Assembly: GCA_013397455.1 (NCBI GenBank)
Contig: VYZB01000117.1
Span: forward strand, 1,048,787-1,112,786
Length of the DNA stretch: 64,000 nt
Direction: 5' to 3'
DNA from: Crotophaga sulcirostris
Lineage: Eukaryota; Chordata; Aves; Cuculiformes; Crotophagidae
Positions 52,912-64,000 of the stretch are shown here, piece after piece; positions within the stretch are counted from its first letter, which is position 1; the number at the start of each line of letters is the position of its first letter. The position numbers and the translations under genes were made by a program. Below the pieces are notes generated by a model. That model was not told the DNA's origin. It did no database searches and saw only the letters and a list, made by a program, of their open reading frames with translations.

Positions 52912-53205
52912 ATCAGTCCTGAATCTTTCTGCTGAGGCTGAAGCAGCAACCAGCTGGTGCATTAAAGACAACTGTTTCACACAGCACCAGGCCCATGCAC
53001 GGTTAAAATTTCATGGTATCTATAAGGAATATTTATACTCTAAGCTGAAAAGCTTTTTTTTTCTTCTTCTTTTTTATTGTTTTTGTTGTGGGAGGAGGAT
53101 GGGAAACGAGCCTTCAAGCCTTGCAGTGCACATTTCTTAAGCACCTGGAAGATAACAAGTCACAGCAGCAGGTGCTTCATGTAGCAGCAAAGACAAGCCG
53201 CCTGC

Positions 53206-54230
53206 ATGGATTTGTCAAGAATAAATTGTGTTAAACTGATCTAATCTCCACTTTTAGCAATGTAACAGGTTTTAAAAATAAAGGAAAAGTAGCTGTCACA
53301 AATTTTACCACTATTAAGCTTTTCAAAATGGTTGTATGTGACATTCTCATGAGCAAGCTGCAATAGCATAGTCTAGATGAGACAATGATCGATTGGGTGC
53401 AAAGCTGGTTTGATAACACATCCAAGAGGTTATCAGTGGTGCTTTGTCAGAGTGGAAAGATGTAGAAAGTGGAGCTCAGCCAGGTCTGTTCTGGATCCAA
53501 TCCTAGCATGTGTTTTCATTAGTGAATTAGATGAAAGAAAAGAGAATATGGTTATTAAATTTTCAGATGGCATAAAGCTCCGAGGCATTGTAAGTACAGG
53601 AGGACAGGATTTGAATTCAGAATGATTTTGAAGAATTGCATAACCTGTCTGGGGTGGGAGAGGAAAGATGAAATTCATCAGGGACAAGTCCAAGGTTACA
53701 AACTTCAGTTTATACAAATACACCAATATCAAAATTTGCCAATAGTAGCTCTGTAGCACAGTGATATCACAGTAAATGACAAGCTGAATTGCTTGTGAAA
53801 AGAGAAATCACCACCAAACAAGAGTGAACAAACTAGGTTACAGTTTCAAGATGTGCAGTAGTCCTTTCTTTTGCTCTAGAAAGACTTCAGATGCCATATT
53901 GTACTCAGTTTTTAATGTGACTGCTCAATAAAGATGTGTAGCAAGAGTCTAGAGAAGAGCACTACCAGAGATGTGGAAAACATGGTTGAAGCAGAAAGAT
54001 TGCCAGGCTTGGTGCTTGTTTGACTTTAATAATTCTCATAAGGTCTTCAATGAGCTTCATGTACATAAAAAGCTAGGTTTGTTGCAAAAACAAAAAAAAG
54101 GAAAAGAATGATCTGTTTTCCAAGTCTCTGGGGAATAGAAAAAAAAAAAAGAAGGTTGCATTACAGGAAGAAGTTTCAGTTTGAACTTTTCAACAGTGAG
54201 ACTTGCAAAGTACTGGAAAGATTTCTCTTT
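53206..54230 (+). mobile_element. ancient LINE relic of the CR1 clade, RT and pol tail
   Basis: No long frame survives, but the CR1-type pol blocks occur in the right order and spacing on the plus strand. GFVKNKL (53208-53228) matches GFVKGKS. WFDNTSKRLSVV (from 53406) matches NWLDNRSQRVVV. KFSDGIKL (53557-53580) matches the catalytic KFADDTKL, with the second Asp replaced by Gly. Then ENMVEAERL (about 53976-54002) matches the ENMSYEERL block, and AKYWKDF (about 54200-54223) matches the RHWNRLP block. The distance from the first to the third block is about 116 codons, close to that of CR1. The divergence is far greater than in the other copies, so this is an old CR1 or L3-like element. Ends are approximate. 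Confidence 0.65.
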
Positions 54231-57200
54231 AGACACAGCTTTGTGCTAATGGCCTGACCCCAGCTGAACCAATACCTTTCATGTGAGAGTCACTGCATCC
54301 TACTGAAGGTAAGTCCTCATAAAGTTCATGCACCAAATGACTGGATATGGGACCTCTTTAGGAGTCTCAGCAGCAGTGAGCCCCAGGCTGTCTCTGTTAG
54401 ACACTCAAGTCTGGCAAAACTCAGTGAGTTTCAGTACAAAGACAGTGTGGGTTATTGCATCTGGGCTTTCCCTGTGCCATCAGTTTCTTCCCCTTTTGCC
54501 GTTTTCTTGCTGCCTGAATTGTTAAAGGAAAGTTTGCTTGCATGGCAGTGAGAATGGGAACACATTTCATAGTTTCCCTAGGGTGACAAAAAGAAAAAGC
54601 TTCTTGACAACTGCTGATATTTTTAACAAACATAAGAAATCCATAGCTTGGATGTAGTATTTATTTAAGCACCATTTGCTACCTGTCTCTTGGTTGATAG
54701 GCAGAACACTCTGGGGAGTTAAAAACCTTTCTTTGTATGGCTTAGTGTGATCTTCATTAGATATGCTACTTAGGCTTTCATTTCAATTTGATGTGCTGAA
54801 TAATATGGCATTTGCTCATTATACATGGTTTTGTTTCTTCTATGGTTCTTTTATGGCTCAAGTGTAGGGAAACATCTTCAGTTGATTCTGGTGCTTCTGA
54901 CAGTGACTGATCGTAAGCAATCAATGATAATTAAACCTATCGATCCCATGGATTCATGTCAGACTTCAGCTTATTGCACTGGCTCAGTGTTGCATCATCA
55001 GAAAATCATCATTTCTGAAGTCATACTGTCAAGTTCTGAGATGAGGCCACCCAGCAGAAGACGACAGAATGGCAAATGGCATTTGGGTCTGTCCAGTGGC
55101 ATCTCTCAATGATGACAGCCTTTTGAACAGATACCCTCCTGCACTAGGGAACACATAGAAAACATCTGGGAACAGATATCCAACAGCTGCATGCTCAGAA
55201 GGTAGCACTCTCTTTTCAGATATCAAATATGTTTGTGTTGTATGCAGGACACTAGCTGCAGTGTCTTTTGTTTTCTGGTGGTCTGCAAAGTTGTGTTTCT
55301 TTTGATAGCTGCTAATACGTAATATATTTGACTGATCAATCACAAGAGTTTTCAAAGACTTGGAAAGCTACTGGGTGCTAAACTCCACGCAAAGTGAATT
55401 CAGGACCAGTCTTCCATTTGTGAGCCTGGAAATCTGCTGGTGACTCCAAAAACAAGAGAAGAACTCAGAGACTCCACCACTGAATATGAGACCTCTCTGA
55501 CCAGTGCTCCTGGCTTGGTGAACTTCAGTTCTTCAAGCATTGGTTGTATTCATCAAAAAATAAAAAGCTGAGGTTCATGCAGAGGCAAATTGAAGCAGCC
55601 ATAAGTACATGTTGACATCTAAACTTTTAGATTTATGGTGGCCACAGGTTGTAACCATATACTTTCAAAGACAGAAGGAGCCTTTCTAACTCTCACTTTG
55701 CATAAAACAAGGTGGAGTGTAACACCTTTGGGTGAGCTAAACTGTGAGTTTTACAGACTCCTGGTTGTGAAGAATCTGCCATATCCTCAGGTGAACTCTC
55801 CAGAATTAAAAATATGCAGCTTATCTGTAGTCAGAACTTGTCTGGCTTCAGCTATCAGCCTGTGAAGTGTTATGCATTTGTATGTTAAATTAAAGAACCC
55901 TCTGCCCTTATATATATTATTTTCCTGAATTTCTATTTGGAACTTTTTTCACTCACTGCTTTTACATTTCATTACTGTTCTGCTGCAAAAGTTCAAAGTT
56001 TTCAAATGAAAGTCCTATGCAATTCCAGGGATCAATGCTCTTCTATGCCAGTCTGTTTGCAATATAGCATGGGGTGAAAGGAAATGCATGCACATCTCCC
56101 ATCAATGCTGAACGTCAGCTTTAACAATTCTCCCTTCTCTCTTCTCCCTCACCCCCTGGGTATGGATTATATCTAGGTCTTTTCACCAGAGGCCTATATC
56201 CTAGAAGTTTTGCCATTCTCTGGTATTAATGCTTGAAGTTTTAATGAGCACAGGCAAAGGAGGGTGCTTAGCAACAATACAGATAGTACAACAAACACAG
56301 GATAAGCAGTTTGAGATTAGGTTTTAATGCCATCTTAATGACAACACCAAGATCCAGTTATTGCTCTTCTTAACTATGCCACTAACACAGATGCCAGAAC
56401 ACTGCAGCACATATGTACCACTGGAGTTTCCACTTTGGGAAGTGGGATTTTTGAAGCAACTAGGACAAAAGGAGAGGAAGAGGTGACAGACAGCATGGTG
56501 TCAGGACAGAAATTCTTCTAGCTAAGTAATACAGTCTGCTCAAGCAGTTTAATGGTATGGTAAAAGTGCCCTTGCTTGCACTGATTTCTCAGAATTTCTC
56601 TTGATCCAAGCATGCTGGAGAATTACAACAAAGATATTGGCAGTATTTAATAAAAACTACATTTCCTTGCACACTTTAACCCCTTTTTTATCTCTATTCA
56701 TTCCCAGGAATGGCAGGCATATTATTGATGAGTACAGTCATGCTTCAGAAATTATGTCTATGGATTATTCTTTGGGAGGAGACAACTTAAACTAAGCACT
56801 GGATGGCCTTGAAAAGAATTTATCTCCTCAATAAGAAACCCGTGGGACCCTCTAATGCATGAAACCTGGCCGGCCAAAGCTAAAACAGAAAGATGTGAGA
56901 TGCAATCAACTCCCCAAACAAGCTAAAGTCAGCTTGCCTTTGGGAATCACTGGCCAAAAAGCGGAAGGGAAAGGCACATAGAATTGGAAACAGATCCTCA
57001 AGCCCAAACCCTATGCAGCAGAGAAGAGAAACAGCGAGACAGGATCTGAAGAGTTTGATCAGGGACCTGAGAAATTGTCCCTTTTACCATTTGTCCAAGA
57101 TAATGTCCTGCAAGGATTTGGTGTGTTAGACACAAGCCTCTAAAAAAGACCATAGTTACTAGAGACTAGAATTTCAGTCCTGCACACAACCCAAAACAGA

Positions 57201-57519
57201 CAGCAGACCTGTCTGAGTCCAGAGAACTGATCAATGGCAGAAACGGGAACAAACCCCAGGTGCTTCAGTATCTTTGATGTTGCCACCACGATGAACTAGG
57301 ACCAGTTTCAGGAGACATTTCACACACAGTTCCTTATCATGCTGCAAATCTCCTCTGAAAAACAATGCAAGTGCAAAGGGCTTGCAGTTCATTGTCCTGC
57401 TCCTTCATCTCTGATTCTCCATGTTGCCCCAGAAGGAGCCAAGTGAGCAAGCTATCACAGTCACTTTGCTCCTTTCTTTCCTATGTCACACATATTTAGA
57501 AACAGAATGATCAAAACAG
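54231..57519. other. single-copy sequence, no gene seen
   Basis: No recognisable exon or repeat. Around 54.8-55.9 kb frames on both strands are unusually open, including 55029-55355 minus, 108 codons. The two strands give mutually exclusive readings, neither with a known motif, so nothing is called. Confidence 0.4.
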
Positions 57520-57930
57520 AACTCATAGAACCATTAAGGCTGGAGAAGACCTCTAAGACCATCCAGTACAACCATCAGACACCACCACCTTGCTTACTAA
57601 AACATGCCCCAAATTGTCATGTATTCAAAATTTTTGAACACCTCCAGCAAAGGAGACTCTACCAGTTCCCTGGGCAACCTGTTCCAATGCTTGACCACTC
57701 TTTCAGCATTTTTTTTTAATATCTAACCTAAACCTCCCCTGTTACAACTTGAGGCCATTTCTTCTCATTCTATCACTTGTTACTTGTGAGAAGAGACCAC
57801 TACCCACCTCACTACAATCTCCTTTCAGATAATTGCAGAGGCAATAAAGTCTCCCCTTAGCCTCCTCTTCTGTAGGCTAAGCAGTCCCAGTTCCTTTAGC
57901 TGTTCCTCATAATATTTGTTCTTCAGACCT
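57520..57930 (-). mobile_element. CR1 LINE 3' part, older subfamily
   Basis: It begins AACTCATAGAACCATTAAGG and continues CTCTAAGACCATCCAGTACA, then the reversed 3' UTR and pol C-terminus with a recognisable block for SLQKRRLRG near 57860. Stops and small deletions are frequent. The truncation point is near 57930. Confidence 0.87.
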
Positions 57931-59230
57931 AATATAATAATAAAATCCATAAAATAAAAACCATAAAATAATCAGTTTCAGGAAACGCAAACAAACTAGT
58001 GTGACATTAATGCTTGCCCATTATTGCCATGTGATGATTTATCACTCCTTGAAATACCACTTTTATTCTGAATCTGGTTACTGTAACAACAAAAAGCAAT
58101 AGCTGGTTTGAAAGCTTCACAGAGGTCAGGGGAATACTCAGCATCAGTGCAGTGTAAAAAACAGGGCACGCTAAGAATATCTGGAGCTGTGCTTTTGTCA
58201 CCCATTAAAATTTCAGCATCAGTTCAGATCTCTTGTTTTCCTTGTGCTGATCTTTGCTACAAGGAGAAGAAAATGACTGAACAAGAGACTTAATGGTCTG
58301 TGTATCAATGCCTCAAACCCTTTCTCTCTTTCTCTGTGAACCATGGAAGCACATGTTCATCTCCCAGCAGGCCTGACTCAGCCCTTCTTCTTTCCAGGAA
58401 AGACACAAAGCTGCAGTTTTCTGTACATTGGCCAAAGGAGAATTAGGAAACAAAGGAGATAGAAGGCAAAGACAAGCATTTATAAGAGAATGAGAGGCTT
58501 TTGATGAGAAAATAATGAAAAACAAAGATAATGTCAGAGGGAGTAGCCACAGAGAAAACATCCACAAAGAGAAAAGCTAAGGAGAAGTGGGAGGAAAATG
58601 CTGATGAGAGGCTAGGGGGAAGAGAGAGCAAAATGAAACAGAAAGGAGTCTCAGCAAATTTCCATAATATAACACTGATGAAGCCTTTTATGATTACAGA
58701 CAGGGATTCTCAGAAATGTTCCCTTGCAGGAAGTTTGCATACTCATATTTTAATATCTCTGAATGCTTTCCCAGCCTTGGTAGAAGTGGAAACCTTTTTG
58801 TTAATGTAGCATGCTTCAAATCTGGGCTACCCCTATGCAACACCAGGGTTCACAGAGCAATATTATTGAGATTTTTTCTGGAGGGACTGGCACATCATCT
58901 CCAGGTCCACGATGCCCCCAGAGAGTGCAACAGCTCTGTGCTGAAACTGCTCTTTAGGAGAAGCAGGGTTAGAAATACGCTAGGTCTTGACAAAGCAATG
59001 GAGACATCACTTGCATGGTACTTTGTGGGACCTGGACACAGGTTGGTTTTTATCAAGAGTCAGACAGAAGACTAAGCTGATTCTACCTGTGTGTTGGATG
59101 TAAGATACCATGAAAAGTAATGAGTTTCTGGGCTTCTTGAAACAAAGTCAAATCTACAAGTCACTATGATCTCAAACGCTTCCAGAAATCTCAGTCTGCA
59201 CCTGCTACAAGTCCAACTATTCAAGCACTG
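57931..59230. other. single-copy sequence, no gene seen
   Basis: No recognisable feature. The 119-codon frame at 58716-59075 on the plus strand has no known motif. Confidence 0.45.
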
Positions 59231-60010
59231 ACATAGAATCATAGAACGGTTTGGGTTGGAAAGAACACCAAGGATCATCTAGTTCCAACACCCCTGCCAT
59301 GGGTAGGGACACCTCCCACTAGACCAGGTGGTCAAGACCCCATTCAACCTGGCCTTGAACAGTTCCAGTGAGGGGGCATGAACAACCTCCCTCGGCAGCC
59401 TGTGCCAGTGTCTCACCACCCTTATTGCAAAGAATTTCTTCCAAATGTCTAATCTAAATCTTCCCCCTTCCAGTTTAAAGCCATTCCCCCTCGTCCTATC
59501 ACTACAAGCCCTTGTAAGAAGTCCCTCTCCAGCTTTCCTGTAGCCCCTTCAGGTACCGAAAGGCCACTATGAAGTCCCCCTTGGAGTCTTCTCTTGTCCA
59601 GGCTGAACAAGCCCAACTCTCTCAGCCTGTCCTCATAGCAGAGGTGCTCCAGCCCTCTGATCATCTTTGTAGCCCTCGTCAGTATCCACTCCAACAGTTC
59701 CATATCCTTCTTATGCTGGGGATTCCAGAACTGGACACAATACTCCAGGTGGGGTTAAACAGCACTGGTCCCAGTACGGACCCCTGAGGGACACGACTTG
59801 TCATGGGTCTCCATCTGGACATCGAGCCACTGACCACTACTCTCTGAATGTGACAAACCAACCAATTCCTTATACACCAAACCATCCAAAATCCATATCC
59901 CTTCAATTTAGAGAGAAGGATGCTGTGGAGGACTGTGTCAAAGGCTTTACAGAAGTCCAGATAGATCACATCCATTGCTTTTCCCATGTCCACTGATGCG
60001 GTCCCTCCAA
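59231..60010 (-). mobile_element. CR1 LINE, internally deleted across the RT active site
   Basis: It starts with the reversed tail ACATAGAATCATAGAACGGT and runs in reverse through 3' UTR and pol C-terminus up to about 59754. There it jumps directly into the RT palm and continues to about 60010. The deleted part includes the segment that would carry the ADD motif and everything up to the pol tail. The remaining palm is open in one frame. The 5' limit is approximate. Confidence 0.9.
59679..60010 (-). pseudogene. CR1 pol fragment with RT palm motifs
   Basis: The CR1-derived part of a 150-codon minus-strand frame. It shows [17 protein letters not shown], which includes the first catalytic Asp of the reverse transcriptase. 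[19 protein letters not shown] follows, and then the [14 protein letters not shown] turn motif that precedes the second catalytic block. Right after LFN the sequence jumps to the pol C-terminal region, so the ADD pair is missing and no active enzyme could be made. About 40 codons upstream of the CR1 part (up to 60131) belong to flanking DNA. Confidence 0.82.
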
Positions 60011-60479
60011 CATAGTGTGCAAACAAACCGTACACATTATTGGTATTATGTATCACAGGTTGTTTACCTGGCTCTATCCTCTCAGAGCAGCTATTGTTCA
60101 TTTTCTCAGACTGGATGTTTGGCTGCAACATTTCCTGAGACAGACCTATGAAACTATAAATAACTAAAAGATCCTAGTTCTCCCTGAATGAATTGTTGAA
60201 AGTCATACACCACTGTTCAATAACAGTGTCAATAAAAGGGCTGCCAGAGAAATCACCTTACAGCAGAGAGGAAGCTTTTAAGCTCCAAAGAGTGTTTTCA
60301 CCAGACTTTTCCATCTGCAACACATTTTGTTGTGCTGTTGATTTGCACAGAATAAATCCGTTTCTGTCGCTTCAGGAGGACAGACACCAGTTGTCTGTTC
60401 TCTCTGTGCTCTATGAAATGACAAGAAATAATCTCAGATCTCTTCAGGGCCTCTGTTGCAGACTTATGGGGGAGGACTT

Positions 60480-61340
60480 TCCAGTGGTTTCCCCTCAAAT
60501 CTTGCATGAACAGTAATTGCATTCCCACGTCAGGTACAGCAACTCCTCAAAACTTGCTGGAAGGGACTGTAGATGGTTATTTCCCAGCCAAAGTGTGCAC
60601 AGATTCCTTAAAAGACAGACATCACTGGGCAGACTCTCCAGTGAGCTGAAGAGCAACAGCAATGTTTCCCGTTTCTCCAGATCACAGAATCACAGAGTCA
60701 TTTAGGTTGGAAAAGGCCTTAAGATTATCAAGTCCAACTGTAACCCTAATGATGCCAAATGATGAGGGGATCGTCCCCATTTTGTTGTTCCTCACAGCCA
60801 GAAAGGTGAGGTTCCTCAGCTTGCTGAGTGGTGCAGGCAGATTGGTGAGGTTCTTGTTGGCCAAGTGGAGGCTGTGCAGCCTTTGAAATGCCCCCATTTC
60901 TGGGGGCAGTGAGCTCAGGCCGTTGTTGCTCAGAGAGAGCCTCTCCAAGAGACTCAAAGTACTGATTTTGGCAGGGATTTTCTTCAAGTTATTAGAGTCC
61001 CTGTAGAGGCAGGTTGCTGAGGTGGCTGATCTCTCAGGGGAGTAGCTCCACCCGCCGCCTTAGTCGGCTCTCTCATTCCCAGCTCATCTCCAGGACCTGC
61101 AGCTGATTCAAGCCAAAGACCTGCACAGGAACTGATGTCTGAGATCTTGGGTTTCTTCTTCCCTTCATACTTTGGTGGATAGCACTCTGTAATGCACCTC
61201 CAGAGTGAGCTGGGGCCTGCAGAGACACATCTAAGAAAGGTGGAAGCATCCACTGTGCCACCAAAACCACGGCTGGTTGAACAGAGACGATTTGTTGCAC
61301 ACTCCATGGGCAGGCTCTGAAGTTCTTGGTGGATCAAGCC
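60480..61340 (-). pseudogene. leucine-rich-repeat protein pseudogene, interrupted by CR1
   Basis: Read on the minus strand, this segment encodes a run of leucine-rich repeats of the form LxxLxLxxNxLxxLPxxI. The first recognisable unit is LNQLQVLEM at 61085-61111, followed by a damaged unit. A frameshift leads to LYRDSNNLKKIP near 61000. Then 60757-60987 holds three units of exactly 23 residues, including LERLSLSNNGLSSLPPEM, LHSLHLANKNLTNLPAPL and LTFLAVRNNKMGTIP. A short CR1 tail interrupts the array. Beyond it come LESLPSDV and LCTLWLGNNHLQSLP (to about 60549), and a frameshifted DLRGNHWKVLP. At least three stops or frameshifts are visible, so it is not functional. I cannot name the parent gene; its LRRs resemble small intracellular LRRC-type proteins. 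No poly-A tract marks it as a retrocopy, so it may be a decayed exon or a retrocopy that lost its tail. Confidence 0.75.
60681..60744 (-). mobile_element. short CR1 3' end inside the LRR pseudogene
   Basis: ATCACAGAATCACAGAGTCA, then TTTAGGTTGGAAAAGGCC and ATTATCAAGTCCAACTGT are reversed CR1 tail and 3' UTR words. Only about 64 bp remain. LRR-coding sequence lies on both sides, so the insertion postdates the LRR gene or its copy. Confidence 0.82.
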
Positions 61341-64000
61341 GTTTTGTCAGCCCTCCTCTTTGTCACCTCACCAACACACATGCAGAGTGAGTTGCTCAGA
61401 TACATCCCACTAAATTCTTCGTGTTCTCACTTGATCAGGTGTTTCCCTTCCAACCCTGCAATGTACACAAAACCCAGACTATAAAGTTGCTTTTCGCAGC
61501 TGCAGCCAGCAAACTGTTGAAACAACTTCACCGTGCTTTTTGGCAGATTGGTTCCAATTCTTGTTTGTGTGTGGCTCTTTCCTTCTGCGAGCACCCCGAG
61601 GGCCATTACCTGAGGAATTCACTTTGGTCAGTCACAGGGGATTGCAATGGTGGAGACAAGGCATAAAGCAAATGGTAAATGGGATAAGGTAAAGCACATG
61701 TTAAATGGGACAAGAATAAGACAGAGTCATAGCCAGTGGCTTGAAAGCGAAGAACCATGAACAGGTCCTGCCCCCAGGCCAGTTGGTGCCTTTAACATTA
61801 AGCAAACACAATAAAGAATCACTTTTAAATCTAGAAGTCCTTCTCCCTCCTGCTGAGTACATGAACCTCCGCAGTACAAAGGTACCAGGTTTTATGTGCT
61901 GCACTTGCTCTGGCATATTTAAAAGCAAATTTTTATTCCTTGCTGGCATAGCTTTTCTAGGAGAGATGAAAAATGCCAGGTTTATCCCAAGCCACTCAGC
62001 ACAGCATGCAGTGTAGAGAGCAAGGTATTTTCCTGGAAGGAGAAAATTGTGGGTTTGAAGTCTCAGGCTGAGAGAGTCCACCTCTTTTACTTCATCCCCT
62101 AATCTTCAAGGCTTTCAGCGGAAAAAATGTTTTGGACAAGTATTTCAAATACTTTTCAAGGAGAGAGGTCTGCACAGCATCCCACAGGCATCTATAGGTA
62201 GAAGAAAATGTGTTAGAGGTATGGTCTAAACAGGTCTACTAGGTCAAGTCTTGTCAAGGGCGAGTATGTCAGCTTTGGTTTCCCACCCTACTCAGTTCTG
62301 ATCTCCTTAGCCCAAGATTGTGCTGAGTTTGCAGGGAGCCAAGGGCACGTGTGTCTGCACAAATGGGTGGCAAGTGCTGAGAGCCTTCTCACCAGAACGT
62401 GCTAACAAGAGGATTGTCAGCATCTCAACATACACTTTAAGGCCTGCTATTTTTCAATTGGGTTTCCCCTGAAATACAGATTTTTGGGTCTGTTACATAC
62501 CATCTGTTACTCTTGACTTGGATTCAGAGTGCTAATACCATTACGCTATTGAAATCAAGCCTTGAATTTCATCCAGATTCGTTTTCAGCATCTGTAATAG
62601 AACACGCTATCACTTGCCCAGTATCCAGACGTGATGTGAGGCTGATTTGACATTATAAGCTCCTGGGATGCTGGTGGCTGGACACAGGCTTGCTGGGCTG
62701 ATAGGCACTGCACAAGCTATTGAGCTGGGGCTCTCCCAGTTGAATATGCAACGGTGTGAGCAGATTCAAGGGGCACCGCGAATCCTGCTCTTTAGGGTCA
62801 CCATTAGTGTCAACGGGGTCTGCAGGATGTGCTTCATCAAGAAAGGGTGGACATTTTACATGAAAAAGATTTAGTAGAACTGAAGAAAGTCTACAAGTTG
62901 TTCATAAGTAAAAACAGATACAAAAACTTGGAAATACACTTACACCAAAGATGAATACGGCAGCCAAGGAAAAAAGAGACTTTCACCATCCAGGGAAAGT
63001 TGCTTACCAGAAACGACAGACCTCACAATTTGCCATAAAAATACCACTCAAAGTTAAACTCAGCTCCCATCAAGAAAGTGCTGAAGAAGTCATGGCAATG
63101 AGAGTCATTTCAGACTTGGATGAAAGCCATCCCCCACATTACTAGGGGAAAAATGTGTTTCTAAGAACACATTGTTAAATACGTCTGTCCTGTGAAATAA
63201 ACTGAACTGCCATGTGTGCTGCCTTCTGTTTAGACATGCTTATCTCTCCAAACCAAAACCTGAGTTTTTCAGACAGCATGGCATGCAGAGCCAAAGCCAT
63301 GGTCAGAGAGAGGTTTTTGTGATATTTGGTGCCATTTTCTTGCTGAATTTTTTCACATCTGGAGTCTGACCCTGGGTTTCCCTTCACCAAGGTGACAGGT
63401 TCTTTTTTGCTCCATCTTGCAGGACATCTCTCTTTCTGATACTGATCTCTGTCTCATCAGGAATGTCAGAGTATGATTAATATCCCTCTGTCGAATTGTT
63501 CCCTTGTGCTTTCTACATGAAGTTCCTGATACAAAATGTAAAATAACAGGAAAGAGCCCATATTTTCAACACATGATCCCCCTAGACACCCAGCAGGATA
63601 TTCTCAGTTCAGACAAACTCCAACAAGAATATTGTCAGCATCAATATTCTCGAGTCAAGCTATGCAAGGTATTCAGAAGTTATCCCTTAGAACAAAAATC
63701 TGCTTTGTAAAGAAACTCTGAAAACCATTCTCCTGTTCATGTGTTCATGCTTTTCTAATCAGCTGTTCCAATTTCACAAGTCAGAAGACAAAAACCTTTA
63801 TTTGTCACTTCCAGATTTAATCTGGATTGATGACGGCTAAGCAGGCTTTTTTTATTATTAATTCAAATTCACCATCTACAAAGGTGTTGAATGGAAAATG
63901 CAGACTCTGATGAACCCTTATTACCTTTAGGACCTCAGACAGCTGCTGAAATTGGGATGTAGGAGGCAATTGGGTGGCTGATACAGACTTTTCCCCCAGC
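61341..64000. other. single-copy sequence, no gene seen
   Basis: No exon, RNA gene or repeat recognised. It could include further decayed sequence of the LRR gene upstream of 61340, but no LRR or other motif is visible there. Frames reach 126 codons (61701-62081 minus) without any motif. Confidence 0.45.

Noticed and set aside
54825..55865. Possible decayed gene: long open stretches on both strands
   Set aside because: The plus and minus readings conflict, each needs several stops or shifts to be joined, and neither shows a known motif. Runs of about 110 codons are expected many times by chance in this window.
1..64000. tRNA, rRNA, CRISPR array, endogenous retrovirus LTRs, CpG island promoter
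   Set aside because: I looked for cloverleaf boxes, regular direct repeats with spacers, paired TG...CA long terminal repeats with a primer-binding site, and CpG clusters. None was found by eye.

Overview
This looks like a non-coding, gene-poor stretch of a bird nuclear genome. The main reason is the repeat content. Nearly every element I can identify is a 5'-truncated copy of the LINE CR1, the dominant avian retrotransposon. Two much older relics resembling amniote MIR-type SINEs are also present, and I see no L1, Alu or clear LTR element. Base composition is AT-rich, there is no CpG-island-like cluster, and no intact host protein-coding gene, tRNA or rRNA is visible. The exact bird lineage cannot be read from the sequence. 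The abundance of a CR1 group with an unusual TACTGTGA tail points to a lineage with its own CR1 burst.

Layout. The left edge (1-95) is the end of a minus-strand CR1. A 530-bp CR1 with an open pol tail follows at 3484. From 4 to 16 kb the sequence is mostly single-copy, with two ancient MIR-like SINE relics near 13.3 and 14.3 kb. CR1 copies then recur at 16.1, 17.7, 24.0-25.5 (the longest, about 1.4 kb, reaching into the reverse transcriptase), 27.6, 28.2, 32.3 (next to a CTT microsatellite), 33.4 and 37.9-38.6 kb. A composite lies at 39.8-41.2 kb: an older CR1 carries a misplaced internal CR1 piece and a younger CR1 in the opposite direction. Further copies lie at 45.0, 52.4, 57.5, 59.2-60.0 and 60.7 kb. 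A strongly decayed LINE with recognisable reverse-transcriptase blocks lies at 53.2-54.2 kb. Together these elements cover roughly one eighth of the window.

The only host-type coding remnant is a leucine-rich-repeat (LRR) pseudogene on the minus strand at about 60.5-61.3 kb. It has 23-residue repeats, several stops and frameshifts, and a short CR1 tail inserted within the repeat array.

Nothing here suggests an operon or a cooperating gene system. The story is the history of the CR1 elements: two families with different 3' tails, their order of arrival shown by nesting, repeated truncation points, and the wreck of an LRR gene. Other open frames, up to 172 codons, are about what chance gives in 64 kb and are not called as genes.
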